Counted from the first letter of the stretch, positions 33,801 to 43,035 are shown. The stretch: DNA of 64,000 nt from Streptomyces sp. NBC_01231 (GCA_035999765.1 CP108521.1:558001-622000); one strand, 5' to 3'. The notes: generated by a model from the letters alone, not told the origin. Numbers and translations are program-made.

Positions 33801-35426
33801 GTGACCGTGCCCCTTCGTCCCACTCCCATGGACCTGACCATGCACGGCATGGCCCAGGCTCATCCCTCGATCTCCCAGACCATCGGAGTGATCCTCCATC
33901 TGGAAGGCACTCCTCCCGCCCTCGGCGAACTCCGCGCTCATGTCGCCTCCCACCTGGAGCACGAGCCGCGCCTGACCCACTACCTGCACGGCCCCGGGCT
34001 CAAAGCCCGCTGGCACCGCGATCCGGACCCCGACCTGAACCACCGCGTCCGCGAACAGCGCCTCCCGTCAGGCGACCAGCATCTCGAGACGGCTCTGACC
34101 GGCCTCGTCGCACACCCCTTGCCCGACACGGGCCCCCTGTGGGACATCTGGCTGCTGACCGGGTACGACCCGGGGCGTTATGTCATCTGCCTGCGGGCGC
34201 ACCACAGCACCCAGGACGGCATGGGCCTGATCGGTACCGTGACCACTCTGTTCGGCACCGCACCCGCGCCCGCCATGCAGCCGGCGCCCCGGGCAGGCGT
34301 GGGAACTTACCTGGGCACCGTGCGCGGCATGCTCTCCGCGAGCGCCACCAACAACGTCTGGAACGACACCGCGCTGCCGCTCACCGGCGACCGTGACATC
34401 AGCTGGGCGCATGTCCCCACATCGCGCTTGCGGACAGCTGCCGCCGCCCGCGGCGGCGACACGAACGACGGCTTCCTGGCCACCCTCAGCGGGGCCCTGC
34501 GCACGTGGACGTCACATTCCTGGTCCCGGGGCGCCGACCGGCCGCTGCCGGCCATCACGATGGTCAACCTGCGCCGAGCCGAAGAACACGATCGGCCGGG
34601 AAACTACTGCACTTTCGCGCCTGCGAACCTGCCCTGCCACGAGTCGGCAGCTGAAGGCCGCCTCGACTACGTCATCGCCGCCACCCGCACCGCGAAAGAC
34701 CCAGCCCGTCACAAGGCCATGCGTTCCGTGATGGACCTAGTCCCCGCACGGGCCTTCCAGGCCCTGGCGACCCGGCTGACCACACCCGACCGGGCCACCA
34801 TCACCACGTCCCACGTCGCCATCCACCGGCCCCTGCGCTACAGAGAAAACCTCGTTACCCGCCTCCAGCCGTTCAACTGGCTCCCACGGCACCAGCCGGC
34901 GTCGATCGTGGCCTGCAGCTACAACGGAACCACCAGCGTCTGCTTCGTCACCGACGCCGCTCTCCCCGGACTGCGCCGGCTGCCCAGTCTGTTCCACGAC
35001 GCACTGGACGAACTCCCGCAGCCTCAGCCTGGTGACGACCCGCAGGCGGACAGCCGACCGGACCGACCTCACCGCACCGGCGCGACGCTTCCGGCACCCA
35101 GCGCTGACTGCGGCAGCACAGCCGTCATCGATTTCGCGCTCATCAAGGACATTCTGGTCCGACAGGGAGATCTCCCGGCCGAACCGATCACTCACACGGC
35201 CACGCAGTCACAAGCCAACGTCGACTCCCTGGCCGTGGCCGTGCTGTCCATGACTCTCGAGGACCGCCTGGGCGTCGTGATCACCGAACACGAACTGGCG
35301 AAGGCACCCACCATCGCCGACCTGGTCAATCTGGTGGCCCAACGGGCAGCAGATCAGACGGAACCCGGCAGCCCGTCCGCCGTCCGTGACGCGAACGAGC
35401 AAAGCACAGAGAAGACAGACCGTTGA
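33801..35426 (+). CDS. WS/DGAT-like acyltransferase fused to an acyl carrier protein domain
   Basis: Residues 1 to about 420 resemble wax-ester synthase/diacylglycerol acyltransferases, with the catalytic HHSTQDG (HHxxxDG) at 134-140 and the PxTMVNLRR-like ITMVNLRRAEE in the middle. After a Pro/Asp-rich linker, residues 440-515 form an acyl carrier protein with VDSLA, in which Ser476 is the predicted phosphopantetheine site. Such a fusion could hold an acyl chain and hand it to an alcohol, here plausibly a terpene alcohol. GGAG lies 6 nt before the GTG. Its stop overlaps the KAS III start. Confidence 0.85.
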   Translation: MTVPLRPTPMDLTMHGMAQAHPSISQTIGVILHLEGTPPALGELRAHVASHLEHEPRLTHYLHGPGLKARWHRDPDPDLNHRVREQRLPSGDQHLETALTGLVAHPLPDTGPLWDIWLLTGYDPGRYVICLRAHHSTQDGMGLIGTVTTLFGTAPAPAMQPAPRAGVGTYLGTVRGMLSASATNNVWNDTALPLTGDRDISWAHVPTSRLRTAAAARGGDTNDGFLATLSGALRTWTSHSWSRGADRPLPAITMVNLRRAEEHDRPGNYCTFAPANLPCHESAAEGRLDYVIAATRTAKDPARHKAMRSVMDLVPARAFQALATRLTTPDRATITTSHVAIHRPLRYRENLVTRLQPFNWLPRHQPASIVACSYNGTTSVCFVTDAALPGLRRLPSLFHDALDELPQPQPGDDPQADSRPDRPHRTGATLPAPSADCGSTAVIDFALIKDILVRQGDLPAEPITHTATQSQANVDSLAVAVLSMTLEDRLGVVITEHELAKAPTIADLVNLVAQRAADQTEPGSPSAVRDANEQSTEKTDR

Positions 35427-36460
35427 TCTTTGCACGGAGAAGCACAACCCCGTCGCCGGCGCATGCCGCGCGACTGATCGGCCTGGGGGCTTACCTGCCC
35501 CCGAAGAAGGTTCCCAACGCCGACTTCGCCGCACGCCTGGATACGACGGATGAATGGATCCGCACCCGTATCGGCATCGCCGAGCGACACATCGCCGATC
35601 CGGCGACAGCCACCAGTGACCTGGCCGTAGAGGCAGGACGGCGCGCGATGAAATCGGCGCAGGTCGAACATGTCGACGCCGTCATCCTGGCTACCGCCAC
35701 TCCGGACCATCACGTGCCCGGCACCGCGCCCCTGGTGGCCGACCAACTCGGCCTGCCGCAGGTCTGCGCCTTCGATCTCGGCGCCGGTTGCTCGGGCTTC
35801 GTCTACGCGACAACCGTCGCAGCAGGGCTCATCCACGCGGGAACCGCCGCCACCGTACTGGTCATCGGAGCGGAGAAGATGTCGGCCGTCGTCGACCCCG
35901 CCGACCGCTCCACCGCGCCGATCTTCGGAGACGGGGCCGGCGCAGTCGTCCTCACAGCCGGACAAGCCGACGAGCCAGGAGCTCTCGGACCCACCGCCTG
36001 GGGAAGCGAGGGCAAGCACGCAGACGCCATCTGCATCCCCGCCGGGGGCTCCCGCCGCCCCTCACGCACAGTCGACGATCTGAAGAATCAGTACGTGCAC
36101 ATGAAGGGCAATGAAGTATTCCGTCATGCGGTGCGCCGCATCACTCACGTGACGCAAGAAGCTGCCGCCGCAGCCGGATGGCGCATCCAGGACGTTGACA
36201 GGCTGATCGTCCACCAAGCAAACGCACGCATCAGCGCAGCCGTGGCCGACGCCCTGGGAATCCCCCCGGAGCGCGTACCCGCCAACATCACACACGTCGG
36301 CAACACCTCCGCGGCCTCCATCCCCCTGCTGCTGAGCCACGCTGCGATCGACGGGCGACTGAAAGCCAGGCAACGAGTCCTCGTGACCTCTTTCGGAGCA
36401 GGCTTCACCTGGGCAGCCACCACACTGCTGTGGCCCGTCGGCCTTCAGGCTCTCGTCTGA
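35423..36460 (+). CDS. Beta-ketoacyl-ACP synthase III (KAS III)
   Basis: This is a complete 345-residue KAS III-type thiolase-fold enzyme with the catalytic triad Cys123 (DLGAGCSGF), His264 (LIVHQANARI) and Asn294 (HVGNTSAAS). It condenses an acyl-CoA with malonyl-ACP, or in specialised cases transfers acyl groups. Its TTG start overlaps the TGA of the acyltransferase-ACP gene, so the two are translationally coupled. The ACP domain of that protein is an obvious partner. It closes the terpene/acyl operon. It is probably not the housekeeping FabH, which normally sits with fabD and acpP. Confidence 0.92.
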   Translation: MIFARRSTTPSPAHAARLIGLGAYLPPKKVPNADFAARLDTTDEWIRTRIGIAERHIADPATATSDLAVEAGRRAMKSAQVEHVDAVILATATPDHHVPGTAPLVADQLGLPQVCAFDLGAGCSGFVYATTVAAGLIHAGTAATVLVIGAEKMSAVVDPADRSTAPIFGDGAGAVVLTAGQADEPGALGPTAWGSEGKHADAICIPAGGSRRPSRTVDDLKNQYVHMKGNEVFRHAVRRITHVTQEAAAAAGWRIQDVDRLIVHQANARISAAVADALGIPPERVPANITHVGNTSAASIPLLLSHAAIDGRLKARQRVLVTSFGAGFTWAATTLLWPVGLQALV

Positions 36461-36576
36461 GCTCCAACCGCGTTCGCAGGTGAAGGCCCGGCGCTGCCGA
36501 CGCACGCTGTGCGTCCAGGGGTGTCAGCGTGGTCAGCAGGAGCTTCATGCGATGGGCAGATGGAGAGTGGTTGGTC

Positions 36577-37590
36577 ATGGCGCGCGCAATCTGGACCGGT
36601 GTGATCACCTTCGGGCTGGTCAGCGTGCCGGTTGGCCTGTTCACCGCGACCGATGACCACACCGTCCACTTCCACCAGCTACAGCGCGGGACCTCCGACC
36701 GGATCCGCAACCGGCGGGTCAACGAACGCACCGGCGACGAAGTGGACAGCAACGACATCGTCAAGGGCTTCGAAGTGAGCCAGGGCGAGTACCTCGTCGT
36801 GGAGCCCGACGAACTGGAGCAGATCGCGCCGGGCCGCTCCCAGACCATCGACATCACCGACTTCGTCGACCTGGACCAGATCGAGCCGGTCCACTTCGGC
36901 CGCACGTACTACATCGCCCCGCGGAGCAAGGAGTACACAAAGGTGTACGAGCTGCTGCGCGCCGCCCTGGCCGAAGCGAACAACGTGGGGATCTCCACGT
37001 TCGTGATGCGGGGCAAGCAGCACCTGACCGCGCTGCGCGCGGAGGACGAGATCCTGGTGCTCCAGACCCTCCACTGGGCCGACGAGGTCCGCGACCCGCG
37101 CCAGGAGCTGCCCGAACTGCCCTCCGGCCGGGCGGGCAAGGGCAAGGAGCTGGACATGGCGCTCCAGCTGGTCGGCGCTCTCAGCGGGCCGTGGGAGCCG
37201 TCCCGCTATCACGACACGTACCAGGAGAAGGTGCGGGAGCTGATGCAGGCGAAGGCCGAGGGCCAGAAGGTCACGCCTGCCGAGGAGGCACCGGCGGCCA
37301 CCAACGTCATCGACCTGATGACGGTTCTTCAGGGCAGCATCGACCAGGCCCGCGGCGGAGGCAAGACAGGCGGCGGACGTGAGACAGAGGGTGAACCGAC
37401 TCAGAAGAAGCCGGCTCCGGCTCGCAACGCGGCACGGAAGACTTCCGAGAAGGCGGCGAAGAAAACCGCCGCCCGGACGGCGCCGCCGAAGACGGCCCGT
37501 GCATCGGGCCGCATCCCGCAGCCGGCGCGGCACCGGCACCGGCACCGGCAAGGGCGAACTGCGGCATCTGAGCAAAGCGGAGCTGTATGA
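36577..37590 (+). CDS. ku: Ku protein for non-homologous end joining, with shifted C-terminus
   Basis: The DNA-end-binding Ku core is intact: [20 protein letters not shown] at the start, FGRTYYIAP, and [20 protein letters not shown], up to the VNVIDLM-like segment near residue 247. Bacterial Ku homodimers recruit LigD to double-strand breaks. After a Lys/Ala-rich stretch the frame ends in [20 protein letters not shown]. Another frame continues as a family-typical SAP-like tail ([20 protein letters not shown], then RSKMSREELIDALARAG) to 37696. A one-base slip near 37500-37550 therefore swapped the tail. The ATG is chosen by homology. Confidence 0.88.
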   Translation: MARAIWTGVITFGLVSVPVGLFTATDDHTVHFHQLQRGTSDRIRNRRVNERTGDEVDSNDIVKGFEVSQGEYLVVEPDELEQIAPGRSQTIDITDFVDLDQIEPVHFGRTYYIAPRSKEYTKVYELLRAALAEANNVGISTFVMRGKQHLTALRAEDEILVLQTLHWADEVRDPRQELPELPSGRAGKGKELDMALQLVGALSGPWEPSRYHDTYQEKVRELMQAKAEGQKVTPAEEAPAATNVIDLMTVLQGSIDQARGGGKTGGGRETEGEPTQKKPAPARNAARKTSEKAAKKTAARTAPPKTARASGRIPQPARHRHRHRQGRTAASEQSGAV

Positions 37591-37696
37591 GCGGGCCACC
37601 GAGCAGGACATCACCGGCCGCTCCAAGATGAGCCGGGAGGAACTCATCGACGCCCTCGCCCGCGCCGGGCGCCGCCGCAAGAAGAGCGCCGCCTGA
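37545..37696 (+). pseudogene. Out-of-frame SAP-like C-terminal tail of Ku
   Basis: [40 protein letters not shown] and GRRRKKSAA-stop are read one base out of frame with the Ku core. This tail normally helps DNA binding in streptomycete Ku. It is either cut off by a real frameshift in a GC-rich repeat or reflects a sequencing error. Confidence 0.6.
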
Positions 37697-37755
37697 CCCG
37701 GCGTCGGTGCCGGGACGCCCGTCTGAGCGGAAGAGGATGCTGGGATACTCGCGGT

Positions 37756-38400
37756 ATGGATGGATCAAGGGCTGACTGGATCAACACCACCCACGATTGG
37801 GCCCGTGACGTGGATCTGGGCCATCTCGCACAGATTCGCCAGGCGCCGGAGGAATTTGCTCCCTGTGGCCCAGCGCACCTCGTCCTTGAAGTCGTTGCCT
37901 ATGCCGCCGATGAGGCATCGAGTCGAGCGGGGGGCCGCTGTCTGATCACTCTGCACGGCGACGGCTCTGTGTCCGTGGCAGACAACGGCCGTGGCACCGA
38001 CACTCGCGTTGATGATCGTGCTCGGATCGTGAAGAAGCCGGTGATGGCGTCGAAGGACCTACGGTTTTTCGACTCCCCGGATGCGGAGCGGCTTCCAGAC
38101 GGGCATCCGCGTCGCGGCATGTCCGTCGTAGCGGCGCTCAGCGAGTGGCTGATTCACACCAACCGCCGTCGCAACGGGGCCTGGAGCCGGCGCTATGAGC
38201 GCGGTGTGCCAGTGACTGACCTGATTCCTCTCGAGGACGACGGAACCACCGGAACGCTCGTCCGCTTTCTACCGGTCGAGTCGCTCTGCCCGCCGGGGTC
38301 GTTGACCGTGGACGATCTGACGCGGTGGACCGCGCAGTGGCCCGGCCTGGAGGTCCGATTCGAGGACCAACGCAGCAAAGGGGATCAACTGAACCAGTGA
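37756..38400 (+). CDS. Stand-alone GyrB-type (GHKL) ATPase-domain protein
   Basis: The 214-residue protein aligns over its whole length with the N-terminal ATPase domain of GyrB/ParE: VLEVVAYAADEA (N-box position), SVSVADNGRGTDTR (G1 box with Asp76), GHPRRGMSVVAALSEWL (lid/G2) and GTTGTLVRFLP (G3-like). The N-box normally reads EVVDNAxDEA. Here Asp-Asn is Ala-Tyr, removing the Mg2+-binding Asn, and the GLHGVG lid is altered. The topoisomerase parts are absent. It may bind but not hydrolyse ATP. It follows Ku by 60 bp in the same direction. No partner protein is visible. Confidence 0.7.
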   Translation: MDGSRADWINTTHDWARDVDLGHLAQIRQAPEEFAPCGPAHLVLEVVAYAADEASSRAGGRCLITLHGDGSVSVADNGRGTDTRVDDRARIVKKPVMASKDLRFFDSPDAERLPDGHPRRGMSVVAALSEWLIHTNRRRNGAWSRRYERGVPVTDLIPLEDDGTTGTLVRFLPVESLCPPGSLTVDDLTRWTAQWPGLEVRFEDQRSKGDQLNQ

Positions 38401-38558
38401 GAGTCTCCCCCGACAGCAGCGAGGCCGGCGTGACGGAACAGCGACGCTCCTGGCGACTGGTTGTGCTTGACGACCAGCCGGCCACACGGTCAACCGCGGT
38501 CGCTCGTCGACGCGCGACCGCCGACAGGGAACAGGACAGCGGTCCACCCCAAAGGGGA

Positions 38559-38562
38559 TTAG
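38559..38562. repeat. Left target-site duplication TTAG
   Basis: TTAG directly flanks the left terminal repeat of the IS701-like element and is repeated at 40169-40172. A 4-bp YTAR duplication is characteristic of IS701. Confidence 0.7.
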
Positions 38563-40168
38563 CTTGATCTTTAACCTGTGCGGCGCGGTCGTGGGGTGGT
38601 TGACGTCTTCGTGCGCTGTTTCGCCGCCGGTGTTTTGCGGGGTGTGTGGACGTCGTGGCGGGGTGTGGGTCGGGTGTTCTTTCTGCCTGGTGGTCGTCCG
38701 GGGCCGGGGCGGGTGGGTTTCGGTGCTTGGGCCGGGCAGCTGGCCTTGGGGCGGATGTGCCTAAAGTCGCGGCGGACTCGGGCGGGGGTGAGCCTGTTCG
38801 GCGGGGTGGGTCTTTCCCAGGGGCGACGCAGGTCGGCCGCCAGCGGTCGGGCAAGCCGCAGTTGGGTGTAGGCGGCGAGGATCAGCCAGGTCCATCGGTC
38901 GGCTGCCTCGGGGGTACGGATCTTCGGGGAGGTCCAGCCGAGGGTCTGTTTGAAGAGGTCGGAAGGTGTGCTCGATGTCGAAGCGTCGTAGGTAGGCCTG
39001 CCAGAGCCGGTCGGCGTCTGCCGCAGTGGCGTCGGTGCCGGACCACCACAGCCAGACCGGCTTGGGTGTTGCTCCGCTGGGCAGGTGGTCGATGTCCAGG
39101 CGGATCACCGTCCCTTCGACGATCGGGAGGGTGCCGTCTGCGGCTGCCCAGGACGAGCGGTGGGTCAGCTTGGGGTGCGGCCGGTCCCAGGAGCGGGCTC
39201 TGGCGGTGCCGTAGAGGCGGGTGTCGGTGACGGTTTCGGTGTCCGGTGTGGCCCCAGGTGTCGGGCTGTCCGAAGACGAACTCGCCTCCGTGCCGGGGCG
39301 GTCGGCCCTGGGTGTGCGGGAGCAGGGGTGGGACAGCCCTGCGCAGGACGCGGTCGGATCGCATCCTGGCCAGCACCTGGACCGGCAGGTCTTTGAGGAG
39401 GAAGCCGAGGCGGGGTGCGTCGTATCCGGCGTCCGCGACGATAAGGATGTCCGGGTCCCCTGTCTGCCACTGCCCGGCCGTGATCAGTCGCTGAAGCAGA
39501 TCGCGCAGCTGCCGGGCGGTGACGGTGGCGGTGTCGTCGCCGGGGCCAGGCGGAGTGCGTCCAGGGGGGCGGTCCATCAGCTGCGGCCTGGCTCGAGCGC
39601 GCAGATGATCGAGTAGGGCCAGCCGGGGACCGGGATGTGCTGGTCCTTGCCCCGGCCGTAGGTGTGGCACAGGATCCGCTGCGGTGAGGTGTGGGCGTCG
39701 GGCCGCAGCCAGCAGGTGACGTCGATGGCCAGGACCAGCCGGCCATCGCAGCCCGCGGCAGCGGCACTTCGGCCAGTGGCCCGCCGCAGCCGGCCGGCAT
39801 CGATGCGTCCACGGGCCACCGCGGCGTAGAGCCCTCCATGGCCGCGGCGGTATTCACCCACCAGCGACAGCTCCGCCAGCGACCTCACCGGTCCGTCGCC
39901 GCACAGAACGGCATCAGCCAGCTCGAACAACGCGTCCGAACGAGCGGTCAGGCAGAAGTAGAACTCGCCCCGGAAGCATGACAGTTGTGTCAATGCGTCA
40001 GACCGGGCGTCGTGATGCAGCAGACTCATCCTCACGGCCTTCGTTCTGAATGTGTGTGTTCCTTGGTCGGAGCACATGTTCAGACGAAGGCCGCTTCCGC
40101 GTACGGCAGTTACCGGACCGAGGGATCAAGTTCGACCTGCCATTCGACGCCGGACGTTAAAGATCAAG
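38563..40168 (-). mobile_element. IS701-family insertion sequence, complete ends, dead transposase
   Basis: The 1606-bp element is bounded by perfect 13-bp terminal inverted repeats, CTTGATCTTTAAC at 38563-38575 and its complement at 40156-40168. It is flanked by TTAG duplications. It carries one transposase gene on the minus strand, broken by frameshifts. The ends and duplication are intact, so it could be moved by an enzyme supplied from another copy. It sits at the end of an older IS5-type element (CTGTTGCGAAAG at 40176-40187), so insertions are nested here. Confidence 0.85.
38700..40030 (-). pseudogene. IS701-like transposase, frameshifted
   Basis: In order along the minus strand: MSLLHHDARSDALTQLSCFR (from about 40030), LVLAIDVTCWLRPDAHTSPQ, then in a second frame DPDILIVADAGYDAPRLGFL, a third frame with GTVIRLDIDHLPSGATPKPV and FDIEHTFR, and the rest of the C-terminal region in yet another frame. 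Shifts lie near 39590, 39240 and 38960. The pieces match a common streptomycete IS701-like transposase (the NF041680 type) of about 430 residues. IDVT and DAGYD would be the first two catalytic Asp positions. Confidence 0.75.
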
Positions 40169-40172
40169 TTAG
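40169..40172. repeat. Right target-site duplication TTAG
   Basis: TTAG immediately follows the right terminal repeat and equals the left duplication at 38559-38562. Confidence 0.7.
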
Positions 40173-40190
40173 GGCCTGTTGCGAAAGCCA
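40173..40190. repeat. IS5-type element end
   Basis: GGGCCTGTTGCGAAAG resembles the terminal repeat of streptomycete IS5 elements. Its CTGTTGCGAAAG core recurs exactly at 42178-42189, at the start of the IS5 remnant there. No transposase sequence follows directly, so this is a stranded end. Confidence 0.5.
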
Positions 40191-40376
40191 CGGGCGGCCG
40201 GGCTCGACTGCCCAGGGAAGCTCTCTGGGAAAAGGTGACGGCCAGGACGGCTTGCTGGCAGTCCCAGTTGCCGGCGACCCGGGTGCTGAGCGCGGCCGCC
40301 ACAAATTCCCGTCTCCCCGCCGGGGGCACAGCGATAGCCTCGGCGCTGCCATCGTCCAACGGGGAGAGGTTGAAGT

Positions 40377-41025
40377 ATGCAAGGGCAGGACTGGATCGAA
40401 CCTGCGGGAGAGCTGTTCGAAGCGGCTATGTTCGGCGGGGACACGTCCGCGCTGGAGCGGTCCGATGACGTGCTGGACGCGGTCGAGGCGCCGCTTTCCA
40501 TGGCGCGGGGCAAGGTATTGCACGTCCGATTCCTGAACGACCGCGAGGAGAACATCCCAGGAACTGGTGGTGTTCGAGCGCGCAGCCGAGTTGTACGGGC
40601 GTCTGGGGAACCCCTCGGGTGAGGCGGACGCATTGTTCTGGGTCGGCTGCTGGCATCAGGTGGTCAAGGGCGACGGCGCCGCCGGCAGGCCGTACTTCGA
40701 GCGGTCGTACGAGCTGGCGAAATCCGTCAACGACCGGATGACGATGTCCTATGCGATTCGCCATCTCGGCTTCGCAGGCAAGGACGCAGGCCACTTCGAC
40801 CAGGCCCGCGAGCGGCTGATCGAATCGGTGACGCTGCGCCGGGAGATCGGCTTCAGGGCTGGAGAGGCGGCCGGTCTGGTGGCACTGGCCTACCTCGCGG
40901 CCGAAACCGGCGACTCACCGGCGGCGTTCCGCCACCTCGACGAGGCCCAGTCGGTCGCTGAGAGCTGCGGTGCCAAGGCCGTGTCGGGGTGGATCGAGCA
41001 AGCACGCATGCTCATCCGCTCTTAG
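40377..41025 (+). pseudogene. Tetratricopeptide-repeat protein with one frameshift
   Basis: The first 60 codons (MQGQDWIEPAGELFEAAMFG, LHVRFLNDREEN) run into a shifted frame at about 40555. From there QELVVFERAAELYGRLGNPS continues to a stop after AQSVAESCGAKAVSGWIEQA. The rejoined product of about 215 residues consists of TPR-like helix pairs (FVGCWHQV..., YFERSYELAKSVNDRMTMSY, ARERLIESVTLRREIGF). The TPR fold would serve protein-protein contact. A restart at the GTG at 40567 could give a 152-residue protein. It is either a recent mutation or a sequence error. Confidence 0.65.
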
Positions 41026-41296
41026 GTTCTGACAGGGAAGTGCTGGTCACAGTCACTCGTTGAGGACTGCGACCAGCGCAGTCGCCTCGTAGCGGACGGC
41101 AAGCTTGTCGTACCTCGTGGCCACGGCCCGGTGGCGCTTGAGGCGATTGATCCCGCACTCGACCGCGTGCCGCTGCTTGTAGTCGTCCTTGTCGAACTTG
41201 GGCGGCCCCTCCGCCTCGCGATCCGCGCTTGAGGCGGTTGCGGACGCGGTCCGTCAGGACCCTGATCCGCTTGCTTGGAGTGCACTCCAAGGCCAT
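41026..41296 (-). pseudogene. IS5 transposase C-terminal fragment
   Basis: On the minus strand [18 protein letters not shown], then after a shift [20 protein letters not shown] and [20 protein letters not shown] followed by [15 protein letters not shown], form the end of an IS5 transposase with the catalytic Glu region. It matches the copy at 42.9-43.0 kb closely but lies in the opposite orientation. The N-terminal three quarters are gone. Confidence 0.7.
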
Positions 41297-41370
41297 AGCG
41301 TTGAGACAGCTGAACCGAACACCCGACGCGTCGACGCATTATCCCGCACGACCAACGAGAATGGCGGCAA

Positions 41371-42165
41371 GTGGTAGACAACCAATTCACAACGCATGCA
41401 GAACTTTTCGATCTGTCTGGAAAGCGCGCGCTCGTCACCGGTGGCACCAGAGGCATCGGGATGATGATCGCGCGTGGCCTTCTCCAGGCCGGCGCCCGTG
41501 TGGTCATCAGCTCACGCAACGCAGAAGCGTGCGCTCAGGCGCAGGAACAGCTGTCCAAATTCGGTGAGGTGCGGGCCATCCCCGCCGACCTGTCCCGCCA
41601 CGACGAGTGTCGGCGACTGTCCGACCTCGTCACCGCCGACTCGGAGCGTCTCGACATCCTCGTCAACAACGCGGGCGCCATATGGGACGAGCCGCTGGCG
41701 ACGTTCCCAGACGCGGCCTGGGACACGGTCGTCGACCTCAACCTGAAGTCGCCGTTCTGGCTGGTCCAGGCGCTGCTGCCCGCACTTCGCAAGGCGGGCA
41801 CCGCCGACGATCCCGCGCGGATCATCAACATCGGCAGCATCGCCGCCATCCACATCCCCCAGCGGCCCAACTACTCGTACTCCAGCAGCAAGGCCGCACT
41901 GCATCAACTCACCAGAGTGCTCGCCAAGGAACTAGGACCGCAGCACGTCACCGTGAACGCCGTGGCGCCGGGACCGTTCCCGTCGACGATGATGGCCGCA
42001 ACCCTCAATGAGTTCGGCGAGGCGATCGCGGCGTCGGCCCCACTACGCCGGATCGGCCACGACGACGACATGGCGGGTGTCGCCGTGTTCCTCGCCAGCC
42101 GGGCAGGCGCATACCTAACGGGCACCGTGATCCCCGTCGACGGCGGCATCGCCACAACCGCGTAG
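41371..42165 (+). CDS. SDR family oxidoreductase
   Basis: This is a classical NADP-type SDR, 264 residues. It has TGGTRGIG near residue 23, ILVNNAGAIW, the active Ser in INIGSIAAI, YSYSSSKAAL (YxxxK) and the C-terminal GTVIPVDGG. It resembles RhlG/FabG-like reductases acting on 3-oxoacyl or related ketones. The start is GTG with only a weak upstream purine run. It is framed by IS5 debris on both sides, so it may have moved with it. The substrate is unknown. Confidence 0.88.
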   Translation: MVDNQFTTHAELFDLSGKRALVTGGTRGIGMMIARGLLQAGARVVISSRNAEACAQAQEQLSKFGEVRAIPADLSRHDECRRLSDLVTADSERLDILVNNAGAIWDEPLATFPDAAWDTVVDLNLKSPFWLVQALLPALRKAGTADDPARIINIGSIAAIHIPQRPNYSYSSSKAALHQLTRVLAKELGPQHVTVNAVAPGPFPSTMMAATLNEFGEAIAASAPLRRIGHDDDMAGVAVFLASRAGAYLTGTVIPVDGGIATTA

Positions 42166-42173
42166 GCCGCCCA

Positions 42174-43035
42174 GTGTCTGTTGCGAAAGTCGATCTTGAT
42201 CGTTGATGATCACGCCCTGTGGGACGCGGGGATCCGACGAACGGCCAGTGGGCCCGACTTGAGCCGCTGTTGCCGTGAGGCATCAAGTCGGGCCGTCCGC
42301 CGGTGTGGACGCGGCGGCAGCTGATGGACGGCATACGGTGGCGGACCCGGACGGGTGCTTCCTGGCGTGACGTGCCGGAACGCCACGGGCCGTGGGACCG
42401 GGTCTGTGACCTGTTCCGGTGCTGGCAGCGCGATGGCACCCGGGCCCGGATCGTCACTCAGCTGCGCAGGCCGAGGCGGATGCCACGGGCCTGATCACCT
42501 GGGACGTGAACGTCGACTCCACGGTCTGCCGGGCCCACCAACACGCGGCCGGGGCGGCGAAAAAGGGGATCTCCAGAAGGAACCGCCCGGCGGGATCACC
42601 GTCGAGCCGGCCGACCACGGGCTCGGACGCTCCCGGGGCGGCCTGACCAGCAAGATCCACCTCGCCGTCGAGCAGGGTCAGAAGCCGCTATCGGTGGTGA
42701 TCACCGCCGGACAGCGGGGTGATTCGCCTCAGTTCCTGCCGGCCCTGGAAGCGATCCGGGTGCCCCGGCTCGGAGTCGGCAGGCCGCGCAAACGGCCGGA
42801 CCGGGTCCGGGCCGACTAGGCGTACGACTCCCGCAGCAATCGCGCCTACCTGCGCAGACGCGGGATCAAGGCCACGATCCCGGTCCCGACGGACCGCGTC
42901 CGCAACCGCCTCAAGCGCGGATCGCGAGGTGGAGGGCCGCCCAAGTGCGACAAGGACGACTACCAGCGGCGGCACGCGGTCGAGTGCGGGATCAACCGCC
43001 TCAAGCGCCACCGGGCTGTAGCCACGAGGTATGAC
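42174..43035 (+). pseudogene. IS5-family element with degenerate transposase
   Basis: The element starts at a TGTCTGTTGCGAAAG end and encodes GDPTNGQWARLEPLLP, a stop at 42276, then GIKSGRPPVWTRRQLMDGIR, ASWRDVPERHGPWDRVCDLF, and in other frames VNVDSTVCRAHQHAAGAAKK, RGGLTSKIHLAVEQGQKPLS and PRKRPDRVRAD. An amber stop follows at 42817, and the end reads [20 protein letters not shown] and [20 protein letters not shown]. It has at least two frameshifts and two stops. This is the most complete of three IS5 remnants in the window. Confidence 0.75.
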
